A DNA stretch of 33,608 nucleotides from Nocardioidaceae bacterium (GTDB lineage: Bacteria; Actinomycetota; Actinomycetes; Propionibacteriales; Nocardioidaceae): assembly GCA_013696745.1 (NCBI GenBank), contig JACCXZ010000192.1:1-33608 (forward strand), written 5' to 3'. Below the pieces are notes generated by a model that was not told where the DNA came from, did not search any database, and was given only the letters and a program-made list of their open reading frames with translations. The stretch's first letter is position 1; each line of letters opens with the position of its first letter. The position numbers and the translations under genes were made by a program. This document shows, piece by piece, positions 17,015-27,123 of this stretch.

Positions 17015-17674
17015 TCAACCGTCGCGGGTCAGGCCTGACTGAATGGCGAACACCACCAGCTGGGCACGGTCTCGGGCTCCCAGCTTCGTCATCGCGCGGC
17101 CCACATGAGTGCGGACCGTGGCGGGGCTGAGCACGAGCGAGTCTGCGATCTCGTCGTTGGACGCACCGGTCGCGACCCAGCCGAGAATGTCCCGTTCCCG
17201 GTCAGTGAGCCGAGACAGCTCGGGGTGCGGCAGGTCACCCGCCCGGCCGCGTACGGCGAACCGTTCGATCACCCGTCGGGTCACCGACGGCGAGAGCAGG
17301 GACTCGCCGTCGGCGACGACCCGCACGGCCTGCAGCAGCTCGGCGGGAGCCGCGTCCTTGAGCACGAACCCGCTGGCGCCGTGCCGCAGCGCGTCGAACA
17401 CGTACTCGTCGAGCTCGAACGTCGTGAGCATCACCACCCGGACCGCGGCAAGCGCAGGCTGCGCGGTGATCTCGCGCAGCGCGGAGAGGCCGTCCAGCAC
17501 CGGCATCCTGATATCCATGAGGACTACGTCAGGGACACAGCGTCGGACCATGTCGACGCCTTGCTGGCCGTCGGACGCCTCCCCGCGCAGCTCGATGTCG
17601 GGCTCGGATTCCAGCAGCGTACGCAACCCCATGCGCACCAGCGCCTGGTCGTCGACGACCACCACCGAGATCAC
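17015..17674 (-). CDS. NarL/FixJ family response regulator
   Basis: VVVVDDQALVRMGLRTLLESEPDI..., DVVLMDIRMPVLDGL, LTDRERDILGWVATGASNDEIADSLVLSPATVRTHVGRAMTKLGARDRAQLVVFA. Confidence 0.95.
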   Translation of the reverse strand: MISVVVVDDQALVRMGLRTLLESEPDIELRGEASDGQQGVDMVRRCVPDVVLMDIRMPVLDGLSALREITAQPALAAVRVVMLTTFELDEYVFDALRHGASGFVLKDAAPAELLQAVRVVADGESLLSPSVTRRVIERFAVRGRAGDLPHPELSRLTDRERDILGWVATGASNDEIADSLVLSPATVRTHVGRAMTKLGARDRAQLVVFAIQSGLTRDG

Positions 17675-18855
17675 GACGACCCCACCGTCGGCGGACGGCA
17701 GGGCAGCCGGGCGAGCACCGTGAAGCCACCACCGTCTCGAGGACCTGCCACCAGACTGCCTCCTAGCGAGCGCGCCCGGGCTCGCATCCCCGGTAGCCCG
17801 GTTCCGTCCGCGCTGGTGGGGGCTGCGCCGGTCCCGTCGTCGAGGACCTCCAGCACCAGCGACTCCTCCTCACCGCGCACACTGACGCTCACGACGCTCG
17901 CGCCCGAGTGCCGCAGCACGTTCGTGAGCGACTCCTGCACGATCCGGTACGCAGCGGCGTGCGTCTGCTCGGCCACCCGGTCGAGCTCGCTGGCGGGCAG
18001 CCGGATCCGCAGGTCGACGTCGACGCCTCCGCTGCCGATGCGCTGGACGAGGACGTCGAGGTCGCCGATCCCTGGTCGGCTGCGTCGGACGTCGGCACCG
18101 TCGCCGGGCGACCGCAGCTGCGCGAGCTCGTCGCGCAGCGACGCCAGTGCCTCGCGGCTGGTGTCACGGATCGCCTGCATCGACGTCCGGGCCTTCTGCG
18201 GGTCGCTGTCCAGCAGGTGCATCGCGACCCCGGCCTGCATGGCGACGACGGCGAGCCCGTGCCCGACACTGTCGTGCAGCTCTTGGGCCATCCGAAGCCG
18301 TTCCTCCGAGACCGCGCGGCGCGCCTGTTCGGCTCGTACGCCGGCTGCCGACTCCCGCCGCACCCGGACCGCGACACCGCTCGCTGCGGCACCGGCGACG
18401 ATCCCCAGCATGGCCAAACCCCATGCGACGCCCCCCGACCATTGCGGCGGATCGACCGGTTGCAGCAGCCGGCCCAGCGGCGACGCCAGCACGAACGCCA
18501 TCGCCGAGGCGATCAGGGCGGCGGCTGCACGCAGCGGCACGTGCAGCCCGACGGCGTATGCGGCGACCGGGAGGGTGAACAGGACCGGGCCGAACGGATA
18601 GCCCAGGAACAGGTAACCGACGACGCAGGCACAGCACACCAGCCACGTGGTGCCTGGCCGGTGCCGCCGAGCGATCAGCGACGAGGCGGCCAGCGCCACC
18701 AGGACGAAGGCCAAGGTGTCGGGTGTGCGGCTGACATCGGCCTGGTCGGCACCGGCGGGCCGGGTCCCGGCCATCCCCAGCGCGAGGAGCAGCGCGGCGG
18801 GAGCCACGTCCCACCACACCTCACGTAGCGAGCGTCCGCCTGCATCGGTTGCCAC
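17671..18855 (-). CDS. Sensor histidine kinase (HisKA_3/HATPase)
   Basis: TM helices, RLRMAQELHDSVGHGLAVVAMQAGVAMHLLD, YRIVQESLTNVLRHSGA, VLDDGTGAA...GLPGMRARARSLGGSL. Confidence 0.93.
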   Translation of the reverse strand: MATDAGGRSLREVWWDVAPAALLLALGMAGTRPAGADQADVSRTPDTLAFVLVALAASSLIARRHRPGTTWLVCCACVVGYLFLGYPFGPVLFTLPVAAYAVGLHVPLRAAAALIASAMAFVLASPLGRLLQPVDPPQWSGGVAWGLAMLGIVAGAAASGVAVRVRRESAAGVRAEQARRAVSEERLRMAQELHDSVGHGLAVVAMQAGVAMHLLDSDPQKARTSMQAIRDTSREALASLRDELAQLRSPGDGADVRRSRPGIGDLDVLVQRIGSGGVDVDLRIRLPASELDRVAEQTHAAAYRIVQESLTNVLRHSGASVVSVSVRGEEESLVLEVLDDGTGAAPTSADGTGLPGMRARARSLGGSLVAGPRDGGGFTVLARLPCRPPTVGSS

Positions 18856-18988
18856 GACCAACGACCCTAAGCCCGGGCCGGAAGCTTCGTCGTCAGCGGA
18901 CGGGCGCAGCTGGGTACGCGATCCGACGTACTCGCAATGTCGACCAGGAGCTGACGACGCTGGGCACGCTTCCCGGAAGGCTGGATGC

Positions 18989-19909
18989 ATGACTTCCACC
19001 ATCGTCTCCACCGACCGTCTCACCAAGCGCTACGGGCACCGGCTCGCTGTCGCCGAGGTGGACATCACCGTCCGCTCCGGGGAGATCTACGGCTTCCTCG
19101 GCCCCAACGGCGCGGGCAAGACCACGACACTGCGCATGCTCCTCGGCCTGATCGCTCCGACCAGTGGATCGGCCACCGTGCTCGGCTATCCGCCGGGCGC
19201 GGTGGCCACGACGGGATCGATCGGCGCGCTGATCGAGGGGCCCGGTTTTTACCCGTACCTGTCTGGCCGCGACAACCTGCGCGTCATGGCGCGCTACCGG
19301 AGCCTGGGAGCCGACGCCGTCGACTCCGCACTGGAACGCGTGGACCTCAGCACCCGAGGCGCAGACCCCTTCGGCTCGTACTCGCTCGGCATGAAGCAAC
19401 GCCTCGGTGTCGCGTGCGCGCTGCTCGGCGACCCGAGGCTGCTCGTCCTGGACGAGCCGAGCAACGGGCTCGACCCGGCCGGAATGGCCGACATGCGCAC
19501 CCTGCTGGAAGATCTCGCCGCCCAGGGTCAGACCGTCCTGCTCTCCAGCCACCTGCTCGGGGAGGTGCAGGAAACCTGCGACCGGGTCGGTGTGATCTCC
19601 GGAGGCAGGCTGCTCGCCGAGGCAACGGTGGCCGAGCTGCGCGGGGCGACGTCCCTGCTGGTGCGCGCTGAGCCCGCCGAGCTCGCCAGGCAGGTTGCCG
19701 TGCGGACCGTCGGCCACGACGCAGTGCATGCGACCGCCGACGGGTTGCGGCTGCTCGGTGGCTCCGATGCTGCTCCTGCGCTGACCGAGGCGCTCGTCTC
19801 GGCTGGTGCGCGGGTGCACGAGATCCGCCAGGTCGAACGATCGCTGGAAGAGGTCTTCTTCGAGATGACCAACGCCGCCAGGCCCATCACCGAGAGGACG
19901 CCATCATGA
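18989..19909 (+). CDS. ABC transporter ATP-binding protein (ABC-2 type, bacitracin/BcrA-like)
   Basis: GFLGPNGAGKTTTLRMLLGL Walker A; YSLGMKQRLGVACALL signature; LLVLDEPSNGLDP Walker B. Confidence 0.95.
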   Translation: MTSTIVSTDRLTKRYGHRLAVAEVDITVRSGEIYGFLGPNGAGKTTTLRMLLGLIAPTSGSATVLGYPPGAVATTGSIGALIEGPGFYPYLSGRDNLRVMARYRSLGADAVDSALERVDLSTRGADPFGSYSLGMKQRLGVACALLGDPRLLVLDEPSNGLDPAGMADMRTLLEDLAAQGQTVLLSSHLLGEVQETCDRVGVISGGRLLAEATVAELRGATSLLVRAEPAELARQVAVRTVGHDAVHATADGLRLLGGSDAAPALTEALVSAGARVHEIRQVERSLEEVFFEMTNAARPITERTPS

Positions 19910-20745
19910 CCGCCCTGTTCGCCAGCACCCGCGCAGAGCTGCTGCGCCTGACCAAGTGGCGCGTGACCTGGCTGCTCATCGCCGTGTGGCTCACCCTGAA
20001 CGTCACGTTCGTGTACGTCATCCCGTACCTGTCGTACCGCACCGGCGGCGGCGGTGAGATCACCGACGGCCAGTCTCCTGAGTCGCTGCTGGCGGACATG
20101 ATGCCGACCACGCTGGCTCAGTCGCTGACCCAGGGGATGCCGCTGTTCGGCGGCGCGATCATGCTGATCCTCGGCGCCATCACCGTGGGCAGTGGGTTCG
20201 GCTGGGGCACCTGGAAGACGGTGTTCGTGCAGAGCGCCTCGCGCAGCACGGCCTTCCTCGGCACCCTGGTCGCCCTCGCGGTCGTCGTCGTCGGCACGGT
20301 CGTGACAACGCTCGCGGTGGACGCGGGTCTGTCCGTGCTGGTGGCCGTGACCGAGGCGCAGCCGATCGACTGGCCTCCAGCCACCGACCTCGCGGCCGGG
20401 GTCGGATCCGGGATCCTGATCTTCGGCATGTGGACCGCCGCGGGAGTGCTGCTGGGCACCGTCGCCCGGAGTCCTGCCCTCGCGGTCGGGTTGGGCCTGG
20501 TGTGGGCCATGGCGTTGGAGAACTTGCTGGCCGCGGCGGCGAACCTGCTCGGCGGCCTCGAGCCGATCACCGACGTGCTCCCGGGGCGGACGGCGGGTTC
20601 GCTCGCCGGCTCCTTCGGTGGCGGTGGCACACCGGGGGTCCTCACGATCCTGGGCGGGGGAACGGCCGGGCTCGTACTGGCTGCGTACCTGTTGGCCTTC
20701 GTCGTGATCAGCCTCACGCTGATTCGCCGTCGCGACGTGGTCTGA
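19906..20745 (+). CDS. ABC-2 type transporter permease
   Basis: Multiple hydrophobic segments; start overlaps the upstream stop (ATGA). Confidence 0.9.
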   Translation: MTALFASTRAELLRLTKWRVTWLLIAVWLTLNVTFVYVIPYLSYRTGGGGEITDGQSPESLLADMMPTTLAQSLTQGMPLFGGAIMLILGAITVGSGFGWGTWKTVFVQSASRSTAFLGTLVALAVVVVGTVVTTLAVDAGLSVLVAVTEAQPIDWPPATDLAAGVGSGILIFGMWTAAGVLLGTVARSPALAVGLGLVWAMALENLLAAAANLLGGLEPITDVLPGRTAGSLAGSFGGGGTPGVLTILGGGTAGLVLAAYLLAFVVISLTLIRRRDVV

Positions 20746-20888
20746 GTCGCCGCGACTCCGAAGCTGGTCGTGTGCGCGTCAGGGAGGCGCTCTCCCATGA
20801 GGAGATGCTGCGGAGGTTGCCCAGGATGGTCGCGGTGGCCGACCAGGTCCGCTGATCGGCCGCCGCTGCGCACTACGATGCGCTGGCC

Positions 20889-21464
20889 ATGCCATCACCG
20901 CAGGTCGTCCTCGTCGACCACCACGACTCCTACACACACAACCTCGCACATCTCGTCGCGACGGTGACCGGCGTGCTGCCGCACCTGGTGCAGCACGACG
21001 AGGTCGAGGCCGGCACGTTGCTTCGTCGCTGCACGCACCTCGTCCTCTCCCCGGGACCGGGTACGCCGGGCGACCGGGCCGACTTCGCCGTGGGCCGCGA
21101 CCTGCTGCTCCAGGGCGAGGTCCCCGTCCTCGGGGTCTGTCTCGGCATGCAGGGACTCGCGCTGGCGTACGGAGGAGCGGTCGGGCCGGTGGAACCGGCG
21201 CACGGTCGGGTGAGCCGTGTCCGGCACAGCGGTCGTGGCTTGTTCACCGGGCTGCCCCAGGACTTTGCGGTTGTCCGCTACCACTCGCTCGCGGTGACGT
21301 CGGTGCCGGACGCACTGGAGGTGACCGCGCGCAGCGAGGACGGGGTGGTCATGGGCCTGGCGCACCGGGAGCTGCCGCTGAGCGGCGTGCAGTTCCATCC
21401 CGAGTCGGTGCTGTCCGAGCACGGGCACACCCTGATCTGCAACTGGTTGGAACCTGGCGGATGA
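20889..21464 (+). CDS. pabA: Aminodeoxychorismate/anthranilate synthase component II (glutamine amidotransferase)
   Basis: VVLVDHHDSYTHNLAHLVATV, LVLSPGPGTPGD, VLGVCLGMQGLALAYGG, GVQFHPESVLSEHG. Confidence 0.9.
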   Translation: MPSPQVVLVDHHDSYTHNLAHLVATVTGVLPHLVQHDEVEAGTLLRRCTHLVLSPGPGTPGDRADFAVGRDLLLQGEVPVLGVCLGMQGLALAYGGAVGPVEPAHGRVSRVRHSGRGLFTGLPQDFAVVRYHSLAVTSVPDALEVTARSEDGVVMGLAHRELPLSGVQFHPESVLSEHGHTLICNWLEPGG

Positions 21465-22675
21465 GGTGGGTGGATCCCGAGTGGGTGGCAGCGGCGCTGC
21501 TGGTACACCCGCGGATGTTCTGGCTGGACGGCGCCGCTGCTCCGGTCGGCTCGCGGCGCAGCATCGTCGGCTGGCTGGAGCCCGGCGACCGCAGCCTGGC
21601 ACTGCCTGCCGGTGCGGACCCGTTCGGACCGACCCAGGACCTGCTCGCCGGGCTCGCTGCGCACGAGCGACTGGTCGGCTGGTTCGGCTACGCCGCGCGT
21701 CCCGACCTCCCGGCGCAACGGGCCGACGGGCCGGTCCCGGACAGCCTGTGGATGCGGGCGAGCCGGTACGTGGTGTTCGACCATGACACCCGCAGCGCGA
21801 TCCCGTTCGGCTGCGAGATGCCGGGCGTGCCGCAGCTGGACGGCCCGCCGGCCGGAACCGGGCTGGACGTTGTCGCCACCGAGCCGCTGGCGGCGTACGA
21901 GCGGGCCTTCGCACACGTCCAGGATCAGCTGCGCCGAGGCAACACCTACGAGGTCAACCTGACCTACCGGCACGTCGTCAGCTGCGACGAGGAGCCCTTC
22001 ACGGTGTACCGGCGGCTTCGGCGGCTGAACCCGGCGCCCTACGCCGCGTACGTCCAGCACGACGGGGTGGCCGTCCTGTCCAGCTCGCCGGAGCAGTTCG
22101 CGCGCATCGAGGACGGCTGGATCCAGACCCGTCCGATCAAGGGCACCACCCCGCGCGACCCGGACCCGGCGCAGGACGCCGCGCAGCGCGCCCGCCTGGG
22201 CCGCGACCCCAAGTTGCGCGCGGAGAACCTGATCGTGACCGACCTGCTGCGCAACGACCTGTCGATGGTGTGTCGGCCCGGGACGGTGAGAGTGCCGGAC
22301 CTGATGCGGGTCGAGTCGTACGCCAGCGTGCACCAGCTGGTGACGACGGTGCGCGGACGGCTGAGTGTAGATGTGGCGCAGGCGGTGCGGGCGTTGATGC
22401 CGGCCGGGTCAATGACGGGGGCACCGAAGCTGCGGACGATGCAGGTGATCGCCGATCTGGAGAGCTCGCCGCGCGGTGTCTACGCCGGCGCGCTGGGCTG
22501 GATGCGCTCCGACGCCGCCGACCTGGCCGTGGTCATCCGCACCCTGGTGCACGACGGCTCCAGCTGGGCCGCGGGCACCGGCGGTGGGATCACGGTGGGC
22601 TCCGACGTCGACGCCGAGCGGGCCGAGGCCGAGCTCAAGCTGGAACGGCTGCTGGCGGCGCTGAGCGGCTGCTGA
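21461..22675 (+). CDS. pabB: Aminodeoxychorismate synthase component I
   Basis: Chorismate-binding domain with QTRPIKGTTPR (Lys in PIKGT is diagnostic of PabB), ENLIVTDLLRNDLSMVC, LMPAGSMTGAPKLRTMQVI. ATGA overlap with pabA. Confidence 0.92.
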   Translation: MRWVDPEWVAAALLVHPRMFWLDGAAAPVGSRRSIVGWLEPGDRSLALPAGADPFGPTQDLLAGLAAHERLVGWFGYAARPDLPAQRADGPVPDSLWMRASRYVVFDHDTRSAIPFGCEMPGVPQLDGPPAGTGLDVVATEPLAAYERAFAHVQDQLRRGNTYEVNLTYRHVVSCDEEPFTVYRRLRRLNPAPYAAYVQHDGVAVLSSSPEQFARIEDGWIQTRPIKGTTPRDPDPAQDAAQRARLGRDPKLRAENLIVTDLLRNDLSMVCRPGTVRVPDLMRVESYASVHQLVTTVRGRLSVDVAQAVRALMPAGSMTGAPKLRTMQVIADLESSPRGVYAGALGWMRSDAADLAVVIRTLVHDGSSWAAGTGGGITVGSDVDAERAEAELKLERLLAALSGC

Positions 22676-22685
22676 GGACGAGCGG

Positions 22686-23189
22686 GTGAATCTGGGCTTG
22701 CCGTTGCGTCAACCGGGCCAGCGACTCGGCGCAGGTATCGTCCGGACCGTGGCTTACGTACCTGCCGGACGCTTTCGACGGACCGACCTGGAGCGCCGAG
22801 ATGAGCACCTGTCGTGGGAGCGACCAGATCAGGCGTTCTTCGCCGCTGGGGCCTGCCACATTCTCGCGTGGCCCTTCATCGAGACCTACCCTGACGCCGG
22901 ATACGGCATCGTCGCAGCACGACTGGAGTGTGATGAGCACTGCTTCCATGCCTACGTGAGCAACGGGACGTGGGCCTTCGATCACGCCGGCTGGAACCTC
23001 GAGGCCGACCTGCTGAGCGCGACGGAGGAGTTCGAGAAGAAGGCGGTGGCTGATCGGTGGACCGTCCTAACCGACCTGAAGACCTACTGTCGCGACTACG
23101 ACCACCGCCCCCCAGAGGCGTACTACGCCGACCCGCGGCCTCGGGCTCAGACCTACCTGGCGAGCTTTCCCGCGCCGCACGCGCGCTGA
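22686..23189 (+). CDS. Hypothetical protein
   Basis: Coherent codon usage; AFFAAGACHILAWPFIETYPDAGYGIVAARLECDEHCFHAYVSNGTWAFDHAGWNLEADLL. Start uncertain (GTG 22686 or a later GTG). Confidence 0.7.
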   Translation: MNLGLPLRQPGQRLGAGIVRTVAYVPAGRFRRTDLERRDEHLSWERPDQAFFAAGACHILAWPFIETYPDAGYGIVAARLECDEHCFHAYVSNGTWAFDHAGWNLEADLLSATEEFEKKAVADRWTVLTDLKTYCRDYDHRPPEAYYADPRPRAQTYLASFPAPHAR

Positions 23190-23550
23190 GTCGGGGCACG
23201 GTTCTCGTCAAGCTAGTGGCGGGAACGTTGTCAATCCCTCGTGCATCTCGACAATGCTGTCACTCCCCTGAGTTGTAGCGGCTCTCGCAGATTCGGGGAC
23301 CTCGTGCAGGAGCACGACAACCTTGGCTTGCATTGCCACACTACGCTGACCCACCCGCCCCATGCGTCACCGCAGCACCGTCGGGTGGGAGAATGCACCT
23401 CCACTGAGCCTCACGCAGGTCTATTCTCCAGAGCGACATGACGCTCGGGACCGATGTGACAGGTGCGACCCCTGCCCTGGGTCCGCCGCCGGGATCGCCG
23501 CCGAAATCGCCGTCGGGATCGCCGCCCAGACGTGGTCTGGGCCGCCTGAC

Positions 23551-23630
23551 ACTCCCCATGGGCCCGGTAGTCACTTCCCATGGGTTGCATCCCATGGCCG
23601 GTGCGGTTGACCGGGGGACCCTGGTAAACC
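23551..23630. repeat. Dispersed ~80-bp two-hairpin repeat, copy A
   Basis: Aligns to 27124-27201 (shared blocks ACTCCCC, GTCACT, CCCATGGG-6nt-CCC[AG]TGG, GTGCGGTT, GGGGACCCTGGTAAACC). Confidence 0.9.
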
Positions 23631-23655
23631 TGTGGCGCGCCGGGGCGAACCACGC

Positions 23656-24900
23656 TCAGGGAGCCAGTTGCCCGCCGTCGCTGTCGAGCGTCACACCGAT
23701 CTGGCCAGGCGTCTTGCCGCGGACGTAGGTCAGCGTCACCTCCTCGCCGGGCCGGTACGCCCGGATGAGTGCCACCAGCGCGTCGGAGCTGTCGACCTGC
23801 TGGCCGTCGATTGCGGTGACCACGTCGCCCACGTCCAGTCCGGCGGACTCACCCGCGCTGCCGGGGATGACCTCCTCGACCAGGGCGCCGACGGTGGTGA
23901 TGCGGTCGGAGCTGACCGCATCGGTGACCGAGACGCCGATCTTCGCGTGCGTCGGCGTCTCGCCCTCGATGATCTGGCCGGCGATGGACCGTGCGAGGTC
24001 CACCGGGATCGCGAACCCGAGCCCGATCGAACCGCCAGTCGCGTCACTGGTGCCGGTCTGGATCGCGGAGTTGATCCCGATGACGTTGCCAGACATGTCC
24101 ACCAGCGGGCCACCGGAGTTGCCGGGGTTGGTCGCGGCGTCGGTCTGGAGCGCAGGGAAGACCGACGTGTCGCCTCCTTGACCGTCGCCGGAGGTGACCG
24201 GTCGGTTGACTGCGGAGACGACGCCGGTGGTCACCGTGCTCTGCAGGCCGAACGGCGAGCCGATGGCCACCACCTGCTCCCCGATATCCAGCTCCGCCGA
24301 CGAGCCGAACCTGGCCGGGGTGAGGCCGTCGACGTCGGTAGCCTCGATGACCGCGAGGTCGGTGACCGGGTCGCGACCCACGATCTGCGCGTCCGTGGTG
24401 CTGCCGTCGCTGAACAGCACGGTGATCGTCCCGCCCTCGGCAGCGGACTCGACAACATGGTTGTTGGTGAGTACCTGTCCGTCAGCGCTCATGATGATGC
24501 CGGTGCCGTTGCCTACGCCGGCCTGGCCGGCGACGTTGATCTTGACGACCGAGGGCAGGAGTCGGGAGGCGACCGCTTCGACCGAACCGTCCATGGCGGG
24601 CTCCACCGAGGACGGGCTCGCCGTCTGTAGCGTGTCGCTGCGGTCACCGCCGGCCGGAGCCTCGGACCTGACCGTGTCGAACCCGGCCGCGCCACCCACG
24701 CCGGCCAGCCCGCCGGCCAGTACTGCTGCCACGAGTATTCCGGGGCCTCGACGTCGACGCGGTGGCGGTGGCGGTGACAAGGGCGCGGACGGATCGGCCG
24801 GAGCGGCGTACGGAACGGGCGGTGGACCAAATGGGTCGTGGGACTGCCCGTACGTCGGGAAGCGGTGCGTGTGGCCTTGGTCGCCGGACTGGTTGCTCAT
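23656..24900 (-). CDS. pepD: HtrA-like S1C serine protease with PDZ domain
   Basis: TM segment, GTGIIMSADGQVLTNNHVV, TDLAVIEATD, TDAATNPGNSGGPLVDMSGNVIGIN, PDZ GESAGLDVGDVVTAIDGQQVDS. Downstream of mprAB as in mycobacteria. Confidence 0.95.
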   Translation of the reverse strand: MSNQSGDQGHTHRFPTYGQSHDPFGPPPVPYAAPADPSAPLSPPPPPRRRRGPGILVAAVLAGGLAGVGGAAGFDTVRSEAPAGGDRSDTLQTASPSSVEPAMDGSVEAVASRLLPSVVKINVAGQAGVGNGTGIIMSADGQVLTNNHVVESAAEGGTITVLFSDGSTTDAQIVGRDPVTDLAVIEATDVDGLTPARFGSSAELDIGEQVVAIGSPFGLQSTVTTGVVSAVNRPVTSGDGQGGDTSVFPALQTDAATNPGNSGGPLVDMSGNVIGINSAIQTGTSDATGGSIGLGFAIPVDLARSIAGQIIEGETPTHAKIGVSVTDAVSSDRITTVGALVEEVIPGSAGESAGLDVGDVVTAIDGQQVDSSDALVALIRAYRPGEEVTLTYVRGKTPGQIGVTLDSDGGQLAP

Positions 24901-24982
24901 GGCTCGAGCCTGCGGCACCGGCCTGAGACACCCCTGAGATCCCTCTTGGATCCGCCCGAGACTGTGCTGAGCGGGCTGCTGG

Positions 24983-26371
24983 TCAACGGACCGGCTGGCG
25001 GTCGGCGGCCGGTGCGCCCGGCAGCCGCAGCGTGAAGAGCGCCCCGCCGGTGGCCGCGCGGCCGGCCCGGACCTGCCCGCCATGGCGCTGCGCGGTCTGC
25101 TCGACGATGGCCAGGCCGAGACCGGAACCCGGCAGGGTGCGCGCCTCGTGGGAGCGGTAGAACCGTTCGAAGACGTGTGGCAGGTCCTCGTTGCTGATGC
25201 CGGGCCCCTCGTCGGCGACGCTGAGCACCCCGTCGGCCAGGCGTACGTGGACCGTGCCCAGGGGCGGGCTCCACTTGACCGCGTTGTCGAGCAGGTTGAG
25301 CACGGCCCGTTCCAGCAGTTGGGCATCCCCGACCACCAGCCATGGCGTGCTCTGCACGTCGATCGTGACACCCTGACCGCGCCGTCGTACCCGCTGCACG
25401 GCGTCGTCTACCACCTGGGCGAGGTCCACCGGTTCCGGGGAGCGGTCCAGCGGCTCGTCGCGTGCCAGCTCAACCAGGTCGCCCACCAGGGTCGACAGCT
25501 CACCGATCTGCGCCCGGATGTCGGCCAGCAGCTCACCCCGGGTCCGCTCGGACAGGCCACCCTGGAAATCGGCCTGGGACAGCAGCTCGATGTTCGTGCG
25601 CAGGCTGGTGAGCGGTGTCCGCAGCTCGTGGCCGGCGTCGGCGACGAGCTGGCGCTGTCGTTGCAGGGACGCCGACAGCGCCTCGAGCATCGAGTTGAAT
25701 GCCACCGTCAGCCGGGCGAGCTCGTCGTCGCCGGACACCTCGATCGGGGTGAGCTGCTCGGTCGCGGCGATCCGCTCCGCTGCATCGGTCAGCCGCCGGA
25801 CCGGCCGCAGGCTGGTGGTGGCCACCGCCCATCCCGCCACACCGGCGAGGAGTACGCCGGCGAAGCCGATGATCCAGAAGACGACGCCGAGCCGTTTGAG
25901 TGTCGCCTGCGTCGGCTCGAGGGACTGCGCCAGCACCAGGGCGCGGTCCTCGCCGCCGGGAACGGCGACCATCCGGTAGTCCACACCTCCGATGTCCACG
26001 GTCCGCAGCGACTGCTCCGCCTCGCCGGTGGAGACGGCTAGCTCGCGGCGTCCGAGCTGCTCGACCAGACTGTCGTCCATCGACACCTCGCGGGCTCGTC
26101 CGTCCCAGATCACTGCGATGCGGATGTCCGCGGCGACCAGAGCCTCCGGGGAGATGCCCTGCAGCACTGCCTCAGCGGCCAACCCGTTGTCGGCCGCGGC
26201 CTCGGCGCGCTGACCCAGGGCGTCGTCCACCTCGGCGAGCAGCTGGCTGCGCACGGTGAGGAAGACCGCGAGGCACAGCGCGGCGATGGTCGCCGCGACG
26301 GCCAGCGTGGTGAGGATCGTGATGCGCAGAGCCAGGGACACGCGATCCGACATCTGCTCGCGCAGCGTCAC
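24983..26371 (-). CDS. mprB: Sensor histidine kinase, MprB-like
   Basis: [73 protein letters not shown] at 26371 overlaps the RR stop. Confidence 0.9.
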   Translation of the reverse strand: MTLREQMSDRVSLALRITILTTLAVAATIAALCLAVFLTVRSQLLAEVDDALGQRAEAAADNGLAAEAVLQGISPEALVAADIRIAVIWDGRAREVSMDDSLVEQLGRRELAVSTGEAEQSLRTVDIGGVDYRMVAVPGGEDRALVLAQSLEPTQATLKRLGVVFWIIGFAGVLLAGVAGWAVATTSLRPVRRLTDAAERIAATEQLTPIEVSGDDELARLTVAFNSMLEALSASLQRQRQLVADAGHELRTPLTSLRTNIELLSQADFQGGLSERTRGELLADIRAQIGELSTLVGDLVELARDEPLDRSPEPVDLAQVVDDAVQRVRRRGQGVTIDVQSTPWLVVGDAQLLERAVLNLLDNAVKWSPPLGTVHVRLADGVLSVADEGPGISNEDLPHVFERFYRSHEARTLPGSGLGLAIVEQTAQRHGGQVRAGRAATGGALFTLRLPGAPAADRQPVR

Positions 26372-27060
26372 GGGGATCCTTCGCGCAGCACGTAGCCGAC
26401 CCCGCGCACCGTGTGCAGCAGCCGCGGCTCTCCGTCGGCCTCGAGCTTGCGGCGTACGTAGCCGACGTACACCTCGAGGGAGTTGGCCGTGGTCGGGAAG
26501 TCGAAGCCCCACACCTCCTCCAGGATGAAGGAGCGTTCGAGCACCCGGCGCGGGCGGCGCAGGAATAGCTCGAGCAGCGCGAACTCGGTGCGGGTCAGGG
26601 ACACCGGCCGGGTCCCGCGCAGCACCTCGCGGGTGCCGATGTCCAGCGTGAGGTCGGCGAAGGACAGTGTCTCGGGCCCGTCGTCGTCGCTGCGTACGGT
26701 GCGGCGCAGCAGCGCGCGCAGTCGGGCCAGCAGCTCCTCGAGGGCGAACGGCTTGGTCAGGTAGTCGTCACCGCCGGCGTCCAGGCCGTCCACGCGGTCG
26801 GTGACGGAGTCCCGTGCGGTCAGCACGAGGATGGGTACGTCGTTGCCGGCGCTGCGCAGCGCCTTGGTCGTCTCCAGGCCATCCAGCCGCGGCATCATCA
26901 CGTCCATCACGATGCAGTCGGGATTGATCAGCGGGACCCGTGCCAGGGCCTCGGCGCCGTCGGCGGCGACGTCAACGGAGTACCCGTTGAACTCCAGGGA
27001 GCGGCGCAGCGAGTCGCGGACGGCTCGGTCGTCGTCGACCACCAGGATGCGCATGGTCAC
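26368..27060 (-). CDS. mprA: OmpR-family response regulator, MprA-like
   Basis: [37 protein letters not shown]...[11 protein letters not shown]...[45 protein letters not shown]...[46 protein letters not shown]. Start GTG 27060 or ATG 27054. Confidence 0.92.
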   Translation of the reverse strand: MTMRILVVDDDRAVRDSLRRSLEFNGYSVDVAADGAEALARVPLINPDCIVMDVMMPRLDGLETTKALRSAGNDVPILVLTARDSVTDRVDGLDAGGDDYLTKPFALEELLARLRALLRRTVRSDDDGPETLSFADLTLDIGTREVLRGTRPVSLTRTEFALLELFLRRPRRVLERSFILEEVWGFDFPTTANSLEVYVGYVRRKLEADGEPRLLHTVRGVGYVLREGSP

Positions 27061-27123
27061 AGCCTGCCACCGTCGCCTGAGATGGTGCTGAAACTCAGCA
27101 GCTCAGGGGCGGCTGCGCTACGG

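Noticed and set aside
17105-18601. 498-aa plus-strand ORF
   Set aside because: Antisense to the intact two-component system; shadow ORF.
20771-20855. Short ORF VRVREALSHEEMLRRLPRMVAVADQVR between the permease and pabA
   Set aside because: Looks protein-like but too short to support as a gene; could be a remnant.
23388-23429. Inverted repeat GGAGAAT...ATTCTCC
   Set aside because: Only 7-bp arms with a 28-nt loop; plausible by chance.
23483-23530. 12-bp near-repeats (TCGCCGCCGAAA/TCGCCGTCGGGA/TCGCCGCCCAGA)
   Set aside because: Short, imperfect and low complexity in GC-rich DNA; noted but not strong enough as a separate element.
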